Made by a program: the position numbers and the translations under genes
Assembly (NCBI RefSeq): GCF_022869165.1
Contig: NZ_CP094929.1
Coordinates: 496,001-560,000 of the forward strand
Direction: 5' to 3'
Source: Sphaerochaeta associata
GTDB lineage: Bacteria; Spirochaetota; Spirochaetia; Sphaerochaetales; Sphaerochaetaceae
Length of the DNA stretch: 64,000 nucleotides
Shown here: in pieces, positions 1 to 8,003 of the stretch
Layout of the letters: each line of letters opens with the position of its first letter
Position numbering within the stretch: position 1 is the first letter of the stretch
Notes under the pieces: generated by a model
The model's input: the letters and a program-made list of their open reading frames with translations, nothing else
What the model was told of the DNA's origin: nothing
The model's database searches: none

Positions 1-225
1 CAATCAAGCGCCGATTATGTTTCTGATGCTCCAGAGTATCCCTACGACATTCCTGTCATGAAGCGATATTTCTCAGCAAAAGGATTCTTTTCCTCCAAGG
101 AATTCGCCCAATACATTGGTAAATCACTATCTATGGCCAAGAAGGTACTGTTTGATTTACAACAGCAGAAGGTGGTTGAAATGGTTGGTAAAGGTCCTGC
201 CACGAAGTATCGGTTTATCAACTAG
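1..225 (+). CDS. C-terminal part of an unknown protein, winged-helix-like end
   Basis: An open frame enters from the left edge and ends at TAG 223-225, giving 74 residues of a C-terminus. The last 55 residues (around KRYFSAKGFFSSKEFAQYIG, then a helix-rich stretch and KGPATKYRFIN) have the look of a winged helix: short helices followed by a basic wing. Proteins that end this way include Fic-type and AlbA-type regulators, but nothing here fixes the family. Its stop overlaps the stop of the convergent antitoxin gene by three bases. I do not recognise the product and the start is outside the window. Confidence 0.6.
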   Translation, partial: QSSADYVSDAPEYPYDIPVMKRYFSAKGFFSSKEFAQYIGKSLSMAKKVLFDLQQQKVVEMVGKGPATKYRFIN

Positions 226-590
226 ATGAATCGGCCTGCAGGCACATCGAACAAGGATCCCAGCTTAAGGGCCATAGCCCTGCTTATGGGTTTGATCCCG
301 TTCTCCATGTTGGATACAAACTGCTTGGAGATTCCCAGCTTGCTGCCAAGCTCGGTCTGATTCATATGGGCAAGCCTCCGGTAGAAACGCAAGTTGCCTC
401 CTGGAGTCTCTTCGGCCTTCGACTCCTTGTACCAAGCCATTTCTTGAACTTCCATCAAGGTATCTTCTTCCTCCTCAAATTCTATATGCATATAGTTTTT
501 ATATTCAGAGGAGAGAGAATCCAGAAGATGTTTAGGAATTTTCCCCGAGACAGTGAAATTAATAGGGGGCTTTTTCACGACTACCAACAT
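222..590 (-). CDS. XRE-type HTH antitoxin
   Basis: A 122-residue protein with an acidic N-terminal half and a C-terminal helix-turn-helix (LRFYRRLAHMNQTELGSKLG, then ISKQFVSNMENGIKPIS). In known type II toxin-antitoxin pairs with this layout the N-terminal half binds a RelE/ParE-fold toxin and the HTH represses the operon. The start is placed at ATG 588-590 because GGAGGT lies 5 bases upstream; a longer GTG-started version to 623 would lack that site. The gene begins inside the 3' end of the toxin frame (559-807), the usual toxin-first order with overlap. It is intact, while the toxin is not. Confidence 0.8.
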   Translation of the reverse strand: MLVVVKKPPINFTVSGKIPKHLLDSLSSEYKNYMHIEFEEEEDTLMEVQEMAWYKESKAEETPGGNLRFYRRLAHMNQTELGSKLGISKQFVSNMENGIKPISRAMALKLGSLFDVPAGRFI

Positions 591-807
591 ATAGTACCTC
601 CACAATCCATGTGTCTTTTTCACATCGCCAACATGCTACCCAATGATACGCAAGATGGCAATGATACGTTTATTTTCCCAATGCACTAAAATTATGATAC
701 TTCGGTTGCACCGGGCCAGTCTCCTTAATATCGTCAATCAAATGCCGTAACGTTTCTTTGGCATTTTTTGGCATTTCCCTAATTACTTTGCTGAACTTGG
801 ATGACAT
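559..807 (-). pseudogene. RelE/ParE-like toxin interrupted by one in-frame stop
   Basis: Reading the minus strand from ATG 805-807 gives 45 codons (MSSKFSKVIREMPKNAKETL...NFSALGK), then TAA at 670-672. The same frame then continues for 36 codons as TYHCHLAYHWVACWR ... VEVLYVGSREKAPY before TAA 559-561. The second part carries the ending typical of a small RelE/ParE-fold toxin family (EVYYVGxxExAPY). No frame change is needed: a single codon, the one between GK and TYHCHL, is a stop. Without it the protein would be 82 residues, a normal size for the family, and its end overlaps the antitoxin start. A start further upstream is blocked or lacks a clear site. Most likely an inactivated toxin with a surviving antitoxin; a sequencing error cannot be excluded. 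Confidence 0.75.
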
Positions 808-997
808 TTTTATGATGTAGTTCACACATAGATAGTACTATAAAATATATTACATTGCAAGTGATTTCCCATAGCTTGACATATACCCTCAGGGAATGTC
901 TTTTTTCACATCCTAAGATGAAAGCATATTTATAAATTCCCTATCGAGTACTTATCAGAAAGAAAATTGATTCCTTACATTGCTAAGAGTTAATGTA

Positions 998-1957
998 TCA
1001 TTCATAGTGGAATCTCACCGTTCTGGTATCCTCTTCCTTCCCTGTTTTCTCTGAGAGAGGGGAGTAGAGCTCGGGCCTGCGGGCCTTCATCCATCGTCTG
1101 CCATTGCTTGAGGGAAGCAATGAAGCATCCAACTCAGCAATAACCATATCCTGCTCGATCGCTTTTGACTCTGTAAGTATCTCTCCGTAGGGGTCGAGGA
1201 TCATGGCATTGCCGGTACGTACCTCATCGTCATCCCTTCCAACCCCGTTGCTGAAGATTAGGAACATGCCGTTGTCATGGGCACGGGAGGGAAGCCAGCG
1301 CATCAACCACTGTCGGCCCTTAGGGCCTTGGAACTCAGAGAGGAGCTCTGCTTCTTTTGTTGAACGCTCCTCCCACAGTGCAACATCGATTCGCTTCATA
1401 CCCTTCGGACTAGCAGAGTTGCACCCGCCTGTCTGGTGGGGGGCGAGCAGCACCTCAGCCCCCAGAAGGGCCGTGATGCGGGCATTCTCCACGATGTTGT
1501 TATCGTAGCAGGTAAGTACTCCCAACCTCACTCCCTCTGGAATGTCGAAGACGGTGTAGGAGGACCCGCTTTGCATATGGGCGCTGATGAAGGTATGCAG
1601 TTTTCTGTGTGTGTGGACAGTGCCGTCGCTGAGCGTCACGACATAGGAATTGTAGAGCTCGCCTTGCTCTGAAATTTCAATCAACCCCGCTCCGATGGTC
1701 ATGCCATATTGCAGGGAAAGACTCCTCAGATAGTGGACCGATGAACCGGATGGAACTGGTTCTGCAAGGTCTATGATCTCTTCTTTGCTGAGATTGCGCA
1801 CATGCCAGTAACCGGTGATGCACATCTCGGGAAAGACGATGAGGTTGACTCCTTTGTTTGCTGCCTGCTCTACAAAGTGTGTAATGGTCTTCAGGTTTGC
1901 CTGCTTGTCCCCCGCCTTATGCCGGAACTGTACGCTCGCTGCCTTGATGTTGTGCAT
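998..1957 (-). CDS. Carbon-nitrogen hydrolase (nitrilase superfamily)
   Basis: A 319-residue amidase/nitrilase-fold protein. The catalytic triad of the superfamily is visible: Glu44 in VFPEMC, Lys119 in HRKLH and Cys150 in VLTCYDN. These enzymes cleave amide or nitrile C-N bonds through a thioester intermediate; members of this size include N-carbamoyl amino acid amidohydrolases and omega-amidases, and the substrate cannot be told here. The start is set at ATG 1955-1957, preceded by GGAGG at good spacing, rather than at an ATG 120 bases upstream that would add residues unlike the family. Divergent from the oxidoreductase gene at 2054 across 96 bases. No signal peptide, so cytoplasmic. Confidence 0.85.
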   Translation of the reverse strand: MHNIKAASVQFRHKAGDKQANLKTITHFVEQAANKGVNLIVFPEMCITGYWHVRNLSKEEIIDLAEPVPSGSSVHYLRSLSLQYGMTIGAGLIEISEQGELYNSYVVTLSDGTVHTHRKLHTFISAHMQSGSSYTVFDIPEGVRLGVLTCYDNNIVENARITALLGAEVLLAPHQTGGCNSASPKGMKRIDVALWEERSTKEAELLSEFQGPKGRQWLMRWLPSRAHDNGMFLIFSNGVGRDDDEVRTGNAMILDPYGEILTESKAIEQDMVIAELDASLLPSSNGRRWMKARRPELYSPLSEKTGKEEDTRTVRFHYE

Positions 1958-2053
1958 GAAATCCTCCGCAAAAACTATACCACGGAATTGTTGCCACACT
2001 TCATTGTAAAATCCAAAGAAGGTGGTAGGCTGAAGGGCGGAGGTGAAAACACC

Positions 2054-3490
2054 ATGCTTGGCAAATGTAATCTTCATTCTCTGGATACAAGAATCAAGGT
2101 CCCATCATACGATCGAACAACGCTCGAGCCGCATATCGTGCATCTGGGCCTCGGGCACTTTCATCGCTCGCACTTCTGTTACTATCTGCACCAACTTTTA
2201 GAGCAAGGAGTGACGGACTGGGGCATCGAGGAGATTGATCTTGTCCCCTCCCATACAGACGAGATTGCTAAAAAGCAGGAGTATCTGTACACCCTCTGCA
2301 GCAGAGACCCTGCCGGAGGCCGACAGATGACGGTCATCGAGTGCATCCTTGGCTATACCAAGGGGTGGGAGGACAAGAGACAAGCCATCGCTCTGATGAA
2401 GCGGCCTCAGACAAAACTCATCACACTCACCATCACTGAAAAGGGATATTGCTACGACAACCACACCCAGGCCCTGGACTGGCAGCACCCCCTGTTGCAG
2501 CACGACCTGCATAGTCCCCAGGATCCACAGTCGGCGATAGGATACCTTTCGCTCGCCCTGTTTGAGCGTTGCCAAGAGAACAGGGAGAAGCTCACCATCG
2601 CCTCGTGCGACAACATTCCCTCCAACGGGTATGTGTTGAAACGGTGCATCCTCCAATATTGCTCCAAGGCATTTCCATCCATTGTACCGTGGATTGAACA
2701 AAAGGTTGCTTTCCCTCTATCCATGGTGGATAGGATTACCCCCAGCACCAAGACCGAGGATATTCAGTTTGTAGAGAGGGAGTATGGTTTGAGGGATGAG
2801 TGGCTGGTGGTCAGTGAAGACTTCTTGCAGTGGGTGATCGAGCCAAGAGGCTTGGATGGGCTCCCTCCCTTTGAGAAGGCGGGTGCCTTGGTCACCAAGG
2901 ATGTTGAGGCCTTTGAGACGATGAAGATCAGGCTGCTCAACGGCAGCCACTCCGCCTTGGCGTATCCGGCCCTCCTGTCGGGGTATGCCTATGTGGATGA
3001 GGCTCTCGCTGATGCAACGCTCCGGTCGTTCATCCGGGATCGCTACATGTGTGAAGTAGGGGATACGCTGCTTCCCATCCCCGGCTACGACTTCGAGGCA
3101 TACAAGGACCAGCTGATCGAACGCTTTTCCAATCCGTATTGCAGCGATACGCTGCTGCGCCTTGCCCAGGACGGTTCCAAGAAATTCGCCAATGCCCTGG
3201 TTCCAGCACTCAGGATTGCTTTGGAGAAAGGCCTGCCTCACAAGGTGATGGTCTGTACGCTCGCCCTGTGGGCTCATTTCCTACGTAGGCATGCGTCGTT
3301 GGTTGATGACCAGGCTTGTGAAGCTCTTATAAAGGCCGTTTCACTGCTGGATTTAGACGTGAAACCGTTCTTTGGCCTCATCGGGCTTGCAGGTGAGCAG
3401 TATGATGTCCTTCAGCCTTTGTTTCAGTCATATCTTGCATTGATTGAAACCGAAGGAGTGAAGCATGTATTGACTCACTTTCAAAGTTAG
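2054..3490 (+). CDS. Mannitol dehydrogenase family oxidoreductase
   Basis: A 478-residue long-chain polyol dehydrogenase. Near the N-terminus IVHLGLGHFHRSH is the nucleotide-binding segment characteristic of the family, and MKIRLLNGSHSALAY around residue 295 is its catalytic signature. Family members oxidise mannitol, arabinitol or reduce fructuronate (UxuB, YeiQ) with NAD(H). The closest role cannot be chosen from motifs alone; a fructuronate or mannitol reductase would suit a sugar-fermenting cell. The start at ATG 2054 follows GGAGG; the open frame runs further upstream only through the divergent nitrilase region. Next gene begins 73 bases downstream. Confidence 0.85.
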   Translation: MLGKCNLHSLDTRIKVPSYDRTTLEPHIVHLGLGHFHRSHFCYYLHQLLEQGVTDWGIEEIDLVPSHTDEIAKKQEYLYTLCSRDPAGGRQMTVIECILGYTKGWEDKRQAIALMKRPQTKLITLTITEKGYCYDNHTQALDWQHPLLQHDLHSPQDPQSAIGYLSLALFERCQENREKLTIASCDNIPSNGYVLKRCILQYCSKAFPSIVPWIEQKVAFPLSMVDRITPSTKTEDIQFVEREYGLRDEWLVVSEDFLQWVIEPRGLDGLPPFEKAGALVTKDVEAFETMKIRLLNGSHSALAYPALLSGYAYVDEALADATLRSFIRDRYMCEVGDTLLPIPGYDFEAYKDQLIERFSNPYCSDTLLRLAQDGSKKFANALVPALRIALEKGLPHKVMVCTLALWAHFLRRHASLVDDQACEALIKAVSLLDLDVKPFFGLIGLAGEQYDVLQPLFQSYLALIETEGVKHVLTHFQS

Positions 3491-3563
3491 TTTTGATTCG
3501 CTTGGAAGGTGTTGCAGAGAACCGGAAGCTGTGGGACAATCAAGGGAGTTTGGGGGGACAGAC

Positions 3564-4856
3564 ATGCATTTGACCATTGCGGGAACCGGGTATGTAGGAT
3601 TGGTGGCAGGCGTGTGCTTTGCCAAGGTAGGGCACCATGTAACGTGTGTGGATATCGACGAGAAGAAGGTGGAGATGCTGAACAAAGGCCTCAGCCCCAT
3701 CTACGAGACTGATTTGCAAGAGTATCTGCAGGAAGGTCTGGAGAAGGGCCTTTTGCACTTTACCACCAACTACCAAGAGGCGTATAGGAATCCCGATGTC
3801 ATCTTCATCGGCGTCGGCACTCCCGAGCTTCCCGACGGATCGGCCAACCTGAGTTACGTAGCTTCAGTTGCCCGCCAGATTGCCGAAAACGTCGAACGAG
3901 ACTGCCTGGTCGTTGTGAAGTCCACCGTTCCGGTTGGCACGAACGACAAGGTCGAGCAGTTCATCAAGGACTCCTTGGTCCATCCGGTGCGTATCGAAGT
4001 TGCCTCAAATCCTGAGTTCCTCGCCCAGGGCACCGCAGTGCATGACATGATGCATGCACAGCGCATCGTCATCGGGGTGGAGGACAAGCATGCAGAAGGA
4101 TTCCTGCGTGAACTCTATAAGCCCTTCAACCTGCCTGTGGTTGCAGTCAGCAGACGCAGTGCCGAGATGACTAAGTATGCAGCCAACGACTTTCTTGCAT
4201 TGAAAATTTCCTACATGAACGATTTGGCGAACCTTTGTGAACTCGTCGGAGCCAACATCGAGGACGTGGCATTGGGCATGTCCTATGACGAACGCATCGG
4301 CTCACGCTTCTTGAAAGCCGGCATCGGCTATGGCGGCAGTTGCTTCCCCAAGGACACCAAGGCGTTGCAGTATCTGGCAACCCAGTACGGCTACAACCTC
4401 AGGACCGTGAGTGCTGCAGTGGATGTGAACAACGAGCAGCGCTACAAGCTCTATCGCAAGGCCTGCAATCGTATGATCACCTTCAACGGCATCAAGGTGG
4501 CGGTGCTTGGTTTGGCCTTCAAGGCAGGTACCGATGACCTGAGGGAGTCGCCTTCCATCTATAATATCCCGCTTCTCTTGGATCAGGGCGCGTTAATCAC
4601 TGCCTTCGACCCTGTTGCAGAGGAGAACTGCAAGCGCCAGTACCAATTTGAGATGCAGTATGCCTCGAGTGTCGAACAAGCGCTTACCGGTTCCCAGGTC
4701 TGCTTCATCTTTACCGATTGGCCTGAGATCCGAAGCCTTTCTCCCTCGGTCTTCAAACAGCTCATGCGCACACCTCTGGTCTACGACGGAAGGAACCTCT
4801 TCAACCCCAGGGCCATGTTGGAAGCCGGGGTGGAGTATTACAGCATCGGGCGCTGA
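3564..4856 (+). CDS. UDP-glucose 6-dehydrogenase
   Basis: A 430-residue protein with all three domains of the UDP-glucose/GDP-mannose dehydrogenase family: an N-terminal Rossmann fold (MHLTIAGTGYVGLVAGVCF), a central dimerisation helix, and a C-terminal UDP-binding domain. The catalytic cysteine is Cys260 in GYGGSCFPKD. It oxidises UDP-glucose twice with NAD to UDP-glucuronate, a precursor for surface polysaccharides. Length is usual. The start was chosen at ATG 3564, just after a G-rich ribosome site (TTTGGGGGGACAGAC) and matching the family N-terminus. The next gene starts one base after its stop, so the two are very likely co-translated. Confidence 0.93.
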   Translation: MHLTIAGTGYVGLVAGVCFAKVGHHVTCVDIDEKKVEMLNKGLSPIYETDLQEYLQEGLEKGLLHFTTNYQEAYRNPDVIFIGVGTPELPDGSANLSYVASVARQIAENVERDCLVVVKSTVPVGTNDKVEQFIKDSLVHPVRIEVASNPEFLAQGTAVHDMMHAQRIVIGVEDKHAEGFLRELYKPFNLPVVAVSRRSAEMTKYAANDFLALKISYMNDLANLCELVGANIEDVALGMSYDERIGSRFLKAGIGYGGSCFPKDTKALQYLATQYGYNLRTVSAAVDVNNEQRYKLYRKACNRMITFNGIKVAVLGLAFKAGTDDLRESPSIYNIPLLLDQGALITAFDPVAEENCKRQYQFEMQYASSVEQALTGSQVCFIFTDWPEIRSLSPSVFKQLMRTPLVYDGRNLFNPRAMLEAGVEYYSIGR

Positions 4857-4857
4857 C

Positions 4858-5457
4858 ATGAGTGAGAATACGCGACCCTTTCATGGAGTAATAAGCTCTA
4901 TTCAACCAAGAATAAGGCTCAATCGGTCCTTTGACCAATCTTGGCACAGCTACCTTGGCTATGCCCTGACCATCGTTGAGGCAGAGGGAACTCCCTTGCT
5001 GGTAGGCATCAGTGAGAAGCTACAGGAAAAGCATCAGTTGAGGGTTGGCATGGCAGTATCAGGCTGTTGCAAGCCAGTGGAAGACAGCAAGTTGGAGAGC
5101 GTGGACTACTACCGGGTAACCGGCTTCAAGGTGTTTGAAGCCGAATCAGAGCAACCTGTTCCTCCGTCGTTGGAGAACTATCGCCAGCGGGGTCCTAGAC
5201 GCCTTGCTGCCAAAACGTACGAAACGGCATGTACATCTTGTATGTGGGGTTGCAGGATGGCAGTTGAAATCATCGTCGACCAGTGGAAGCCCTGGATCCG
5301 CAAATATCGCACGGAGACCTTCTGTTATGGTCCCAAATCATGCAAAAACTACCGTCCCGGTCCCAATCGCCGTGTAACCGGAAGAAACAAAATGGTGTAC
5401 ATTGAAGAGGATTGGGTGGATGAGATGCTGACAGAACACAGAGGTGAGGACGAATGA
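4858..5457 (+). CDS. Cysteine-cluster protein of unknown function
   Basis: A 199-residue protein starting one base after the UDP-glucose dehydrogenase stop (TGACATG). I do not recognise it. Residues 1-110 look like a beta-rich, OB-fold-like domain (GVISSIQPRIRLNRSF, then LRVGMAVSGCC). The C-terminal third holds cysteines in the pattern CTSCMWGC, then CYGPKSC 30 residues later, suggesting a metal site (zinc or an Fe-S cluster). The position implies shared expression with the dehydrogenase but gives no direct function. Followed at once by a hairpin terminator. Confidence 0.75.
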   Translation: MSENTRPFHGVISSIQPRIRLNRSFDQSWHSYLGYALTIVEAEGTPLLVGISEKLQEKHQLRVGMAVSGCCKPVEDSKLESVDYYRVTGFKVFEAESEQPVPPSLENYRQRGPRRLAAKTYETACTSCMWGCRMAVEIIVDQWKPWIRKYRTETFCYGPKSCKNYRPGPNRRVTGRNKMVYIEEDWVDEMLTEHRGEDE

Positions 5458-5466
5458 CAAAGAAAA

Positions 5467-5496
5467 GGGCCTCTCGCCTGTGCGAAAGACCCTTGT
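5467..5496. terminator. Bidirectional hairpin terminator
   Basis: AAGGGCCTCTCGC and GCGAAAGACCCTT form a 13-base stem with two mismatches around a CTGT loop, lying between two convergent genes. On the minus strand it is followed by TTTTCTTT and on the plus strand by TTGTTTG, so it can serve both directions. Confidence 0.7.
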
Positions 5497-5520
5497 TTGT
5501 CACGTCTCTTGTATAGTGCA

Positions 5521-5814
5521 TTATCGCAGTGCAAACTCCACCATGTGCTGTTTTGCTCCAGCGATATTTCCCTTGCTCATCGCCTTCTTCACCTTCAGAA
5601 GAATTTTCCTTCCTTCAGCTTCGGAGAGCGTGTTGCCCTCAAGCGTCTGTGCCAGATTGATGCTCAAGTCCAGTACGCCGTAGGCAGCTTCAATATTTCC
5701 CCGCTGGATGTTCTCGATCAAGGCTGAGTCGAGCATATCAAGCAGGAAAGGGGTGGTGACCAATGTGTGCTCTTCCTTGAGCAACGTTGCATCGTGTGGT
5801 GTATATCGTATCAT
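5521..5814 (-). CDS. Small hypothetical protein
   Basis: A 97-residue mostly helical soluble protein (MIRYTPHDATLLKEEHTLVT ... GAKQHMVEFALR) without a recognisable family. It has an AAAGGAT ribosome site before its ATG, ends just before the bidirectional terminator, and is followed upstream on the same strand by another small gene 60 bases away. No signal peptide or membrane span. Confidence 0.65.
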   Translation of the reverse strand: MIRYTPHDATLLKEEHTLVTTPFLLDMLDSALIENIQRGNIEAAYGVLDLSINLAQTLEGNTLSEAEGRKILLKVKKAMSKGNIAGAKQHMVEFALR

Positions 5815-5874
5815 AGGCTGGTATCCTTTATCAGGGGTTTCATTTTCCCTTTACGGTAATATCGCCATAAACGC

Positions 5875-6363
5875 TTATATTTTCAAGTAGTAGCAGTGCG
5901 TGTTGCTCTCCTCTCCGACCAGCGTAACCATTTCACTCTGTCCATCGCGGCTTTGGGAGTAGCTGATGGTAATCGGCAGCGCATCCCCCTCATAGTACAT
6001 TGCAAAGCCTCCATCCTCGTCAAATACAAGTCTACCGAACAGGACGGCCCGATTGGTTGCCGTCAGGGTCATCTCAAGCTCACTAGCCTGTACAACGGCA
6101 TTGCCGAATGAGATTTCCTTCAAAGAGAGGCCGAATAACTCCGGCAGGACCGGAATTCCCTCGGTGTCATCGATCTCCCATCGATTGCCCGCAAGACGGG
6201 AGACTACATCGATTGCCTCTTCGATGGTAGGCTCCTCGAAGACAGGTTGGTAGCTGCAGCCGTAGCACCCGAAGGTGAAAATAAAGAGCAACACCAAGGC
6301 AAACGTGGCCAGGATTGCAATCTTGGGTTTTGAGAGCTTCTCGTTCTGTTTCTTTTCTTCCAT
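5875..6363 (-). CDS. Single-pass membrane-anchored hypothetical protein
   Basis: A 162-residue protein: a charged lysine-rich N-terminus (MEEKKQNEKLSKPK), one hydrophobic segment at about residues 15-33 (IAILATFALVLLFIFTFGCY), and a roughly 125-residue extracytoplasmic domain. The cysteines at the end of the hydrophobic segment (FGCYGC) could be a lipidation site, but the N-terminus is longer than in typical lipoproteins, so a membrane anchor is as likely. The outer domain has beta-strand character and no known motif. Good ribosome site (AGGAGGACTCT) before ATG 6361-6363. Confidence 0.7.
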   Translation of the reverse strand: MEEKKQNEKLSKPKIAILATFALVLLFIFTFGCYGCSYQPVFEEPTIEEAIDVVSRLAGNRWEIDDTEGIPVLPELFGLSLKEISFGNAVVQASELEMTLTATNRAVLFGRLVFDEDGGFAMYYEGDALPITISYSQSRDGQSEMVTLVGEESNTHCYYLKI

Positions 6364-6498
6364 AGAGTCCTCCTATTCGACCAATCATCAGTATTTCTGC
6401 TTCGGGCGGGGTTCTCCAGTTGCAAAGCGAATCGATAAAAGACAGTTGCTCCGCTTGGCAAGGTCGTGGTAGGGTGGAGCCATCGGGAGATGCATGCC

Positions 6499-7320
6499 AT
6501 GTATGAATTCGACGTCTCAACGCTGCTATTTGCCTTTGGGTTGACGGTGTTTGCAGGCCTTGGTACCGGTGTAGGTTCGTTGATGAGTTTCTTTTCCAAG
6601 AAATTCAATCCGAAGTTCCTCGCCGCCGCCCTCGGATTTTCTGCAGGCGTCATGATTTATGTCGCCATGATCGAGATTTTTGTGAAAGCACGGGAGTCAT
6701 TGGAAGGTGCTTTGGGCGCAAAGGCCGGGTATACACTGACCACCGTAGCCTTCTTTGCCGGTATAGCCGTCATTGCCATCATCGACAAAGTCATACCCGA
6801 CTACGAAAACCCCCACGAAATACAGGACCATGGCTCTGAGACCAAGCCCTATGTCGATTCCAATGACTCGAAGCTCATGCGCATGGGCTTTTTCAGTGCC
6901 CTGGCCATTGCCATCCATAACTTTCCCGAAGGCCTGGCCACCTTTATGGCCGCCATCAGTGAGCCGAAGTTGGGTATCAGCATCGCAGTGGCCATAGCCA
7001 TCCACAATATTCCCGAAGGCGTAGCCGTCTCGGCTCCCATCTACTATGCCACCAAGAGCCGCAAGAAAGCATTCTGGTACAGCTTGCTGTCAGGCCTTGC
7101 TGAACCGGTAGGAGCCTTCATCGGCTTCTTTTTGCTCAGGCGCTGGTTCAACGACATTACCTTCGGGTTTGTTTTCGCCGCAGTTGCCGGCATTATGGTC
7201 TATATTTCCCTTGATGAACTGCTGCCCACCGCCGAGGAGTATGGCGAACACCATGTCGCCATCACCGGCGTCATTGCCGGCATGATCGTGATGGCGGTCA
7301 GCTTGGTCATGCTTTCATGA
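6499..7320 (+). CDS. zupT: ZIP-family metal transporter, ZupT-like
   Basis: A 273-residue integral membrane protein with eight predicted spans. The two metal-binding helices carry HNFPEG and HNIPEG, the hallmark of ZIP transporters of the ZupT group, which bring zinc and other divalent cations into the cytoplasm. A short acidic and histidine-containing loop (YENPHEIQDHGSE) separates helices three and four. Two start codons are close together (6490 and 6499); the second gives the best spacing to GGGAG. The downstream acetyltransferase overlaps its stop by four bases (ATGA). Confidence 0.92.
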   Translation: MYEFDVSTLLFAFGLTVFAGLGTGVGSLMSFFSKKFNPKFLAAALGFSAGVMIYVAMIEIFVKARESLEGALGAKAGYTLTTVAFFAGIAVIAIIDKVIPDYENPHEIQDHGSETKPYVDSNDSKLMRMGFFSALAIAIHNFPEGLATFMAAISEPKLGISIAVAIAIHNIPEGVAVSAPIYYATKSRKKAFWYSLLSGLAEPVGAFIGFFLLRRWFNDITFGFVFAAVAGIMVYISLDELLPTAEEYGEHHVAITGVIAGMIVMAVSLVMLS

Positions 7321-7838
7321 AGCATGTGATCGAAACCTCCAGATTATACCTCAGGGAACTCAATCAGGCAGACTATTCCTCTCTTGCGGCCATCGTCCAG
7401 GATGAACAGACCATGTATGCGTACGAGGGGCCCTTCAGTGATGCAGAGACCCAGGCATGGCTGGACAAGAACATTCTTAGGTACAAACAGGACGGATTCG
7501 GCCTGTGGGCTGTCATCCTGCGCGAGAGCGGGGCTATGATCGGGATGGCGGGCTTGACCTGGCAGTCCATCGAGCAAGCAACGGTGCTCGAGATCGGCTA
7601 CCTGCTGAACCGACGGTACTGGGGGATGGGATTTGCTATAGAGGCGGCTAAAGCCTGCAAAGAGTATGCATTCTCTGTATTGGAAGCGAATGAAGTCTAT
7701 TCGATCATCCGCGATACAAATATAGCCTCGATGAATGTAGCCATTCGCAACGGCATGCTTGTACGCGGTAGATTCGTCAAGCAGTATCGCGGTGTCTCGA
7801 TGCCCCACCTGGTGTTCTCTGCCAAACGAACTACCTGA
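7317..7838 (+). CDS. GNAT acetyltransferase, RimJ/RimL type
   Basis: A 173-residue acetyltransferase of the GNAT fold. It begins IETSRLYLRELNQADYSSL, the usual start of the RimL-like branch, and has the acetyl-CoA pyrophosphate-binding region at EIGYLLNRRYWGMGFAIEA (R/Q-x-x-G-x-G/A type). Later, SMNVAIRNGM matches the conserved asparagine segment of the family. Substrate unknown: family members acetylate ribosomal protein N-termini, amino groups of drugs or small metabolites. Coupled to the ZIP gene through an ATGA overlap, so probably one transcript. Confidence 0.88.
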   Translation: MKHVIETSRLYLRELNQADYSSLAAIVQDEQTMYAYEGPFSDAETQAWLDKNILRYKQDGFGLWAVILRESGAMIGMAGLTWQSIEQATVLEIGYLLNRRYWGMGFAIEAAKACKEYAFSVLEANEVYSIIRDTNIASMNVAIRNGMLVRGRFVKQYRGVSMPHLVFSAKRTT

Positions 7839-7904
7839 TTCCCAAACAGTATTCTTTTCTCTCAGTTCCCATTCTCACCGGAATTTCTATTCCGATTCGT
7901 CAGG

Positions 7905-7928
7905 CTTCTCGTAAGAAGAATTTTTTTT
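7905..7928 (+). terminator. Hairpin with eight-T tract after the acetyltransferase gene
   Basis: CTTCT-CGTA-AGAAG forms a short five-base stem followed by AA and eight T residues (7921-7928). A second small perfect stem, CGGAAT-TTCT-ATTCCG, lies just before it at 7879-7894. The stem is weak but the T tract and position fit a factor-independent terminator. Confidence 0.5.
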
Positions 7929-7929
7929 G

Positions 7930-7985
7930 TTGACGGATTGTAGGCTAGGATATACGATACAGGTACTGATTAAATGATTAATCAA
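7930..7985 (+). promoter_or_regulatory. Promoter and operator candidate of the first ABC sugar operon
   Basis: TTGACG (7930-7935) and TACGAT (7953-7958) are 17 bases apart, a good sigma-70 pair. At the expected transcript start are two direct copies of TGATTAA (7967-7973 and 7975-7981), the second being part of the perfect palindrome TGATTAATCA (7975-7984). A repressor bound here would block the promoter; the LacI protein at the end of this operon is the obvious candidate, by inference. Confidence 0.6.
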
Positions 7986-8003
7986 ACAATTAAGGAGGAA
8001 TGT

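Noticed and set aside
998-2077. Longer nitrilase start at 2077
   Set aside because: It adds 40 residues unlike the family, overlaps the divergent oxidoreductase start, and lacks the GGAGG that precedes ATG 1957.
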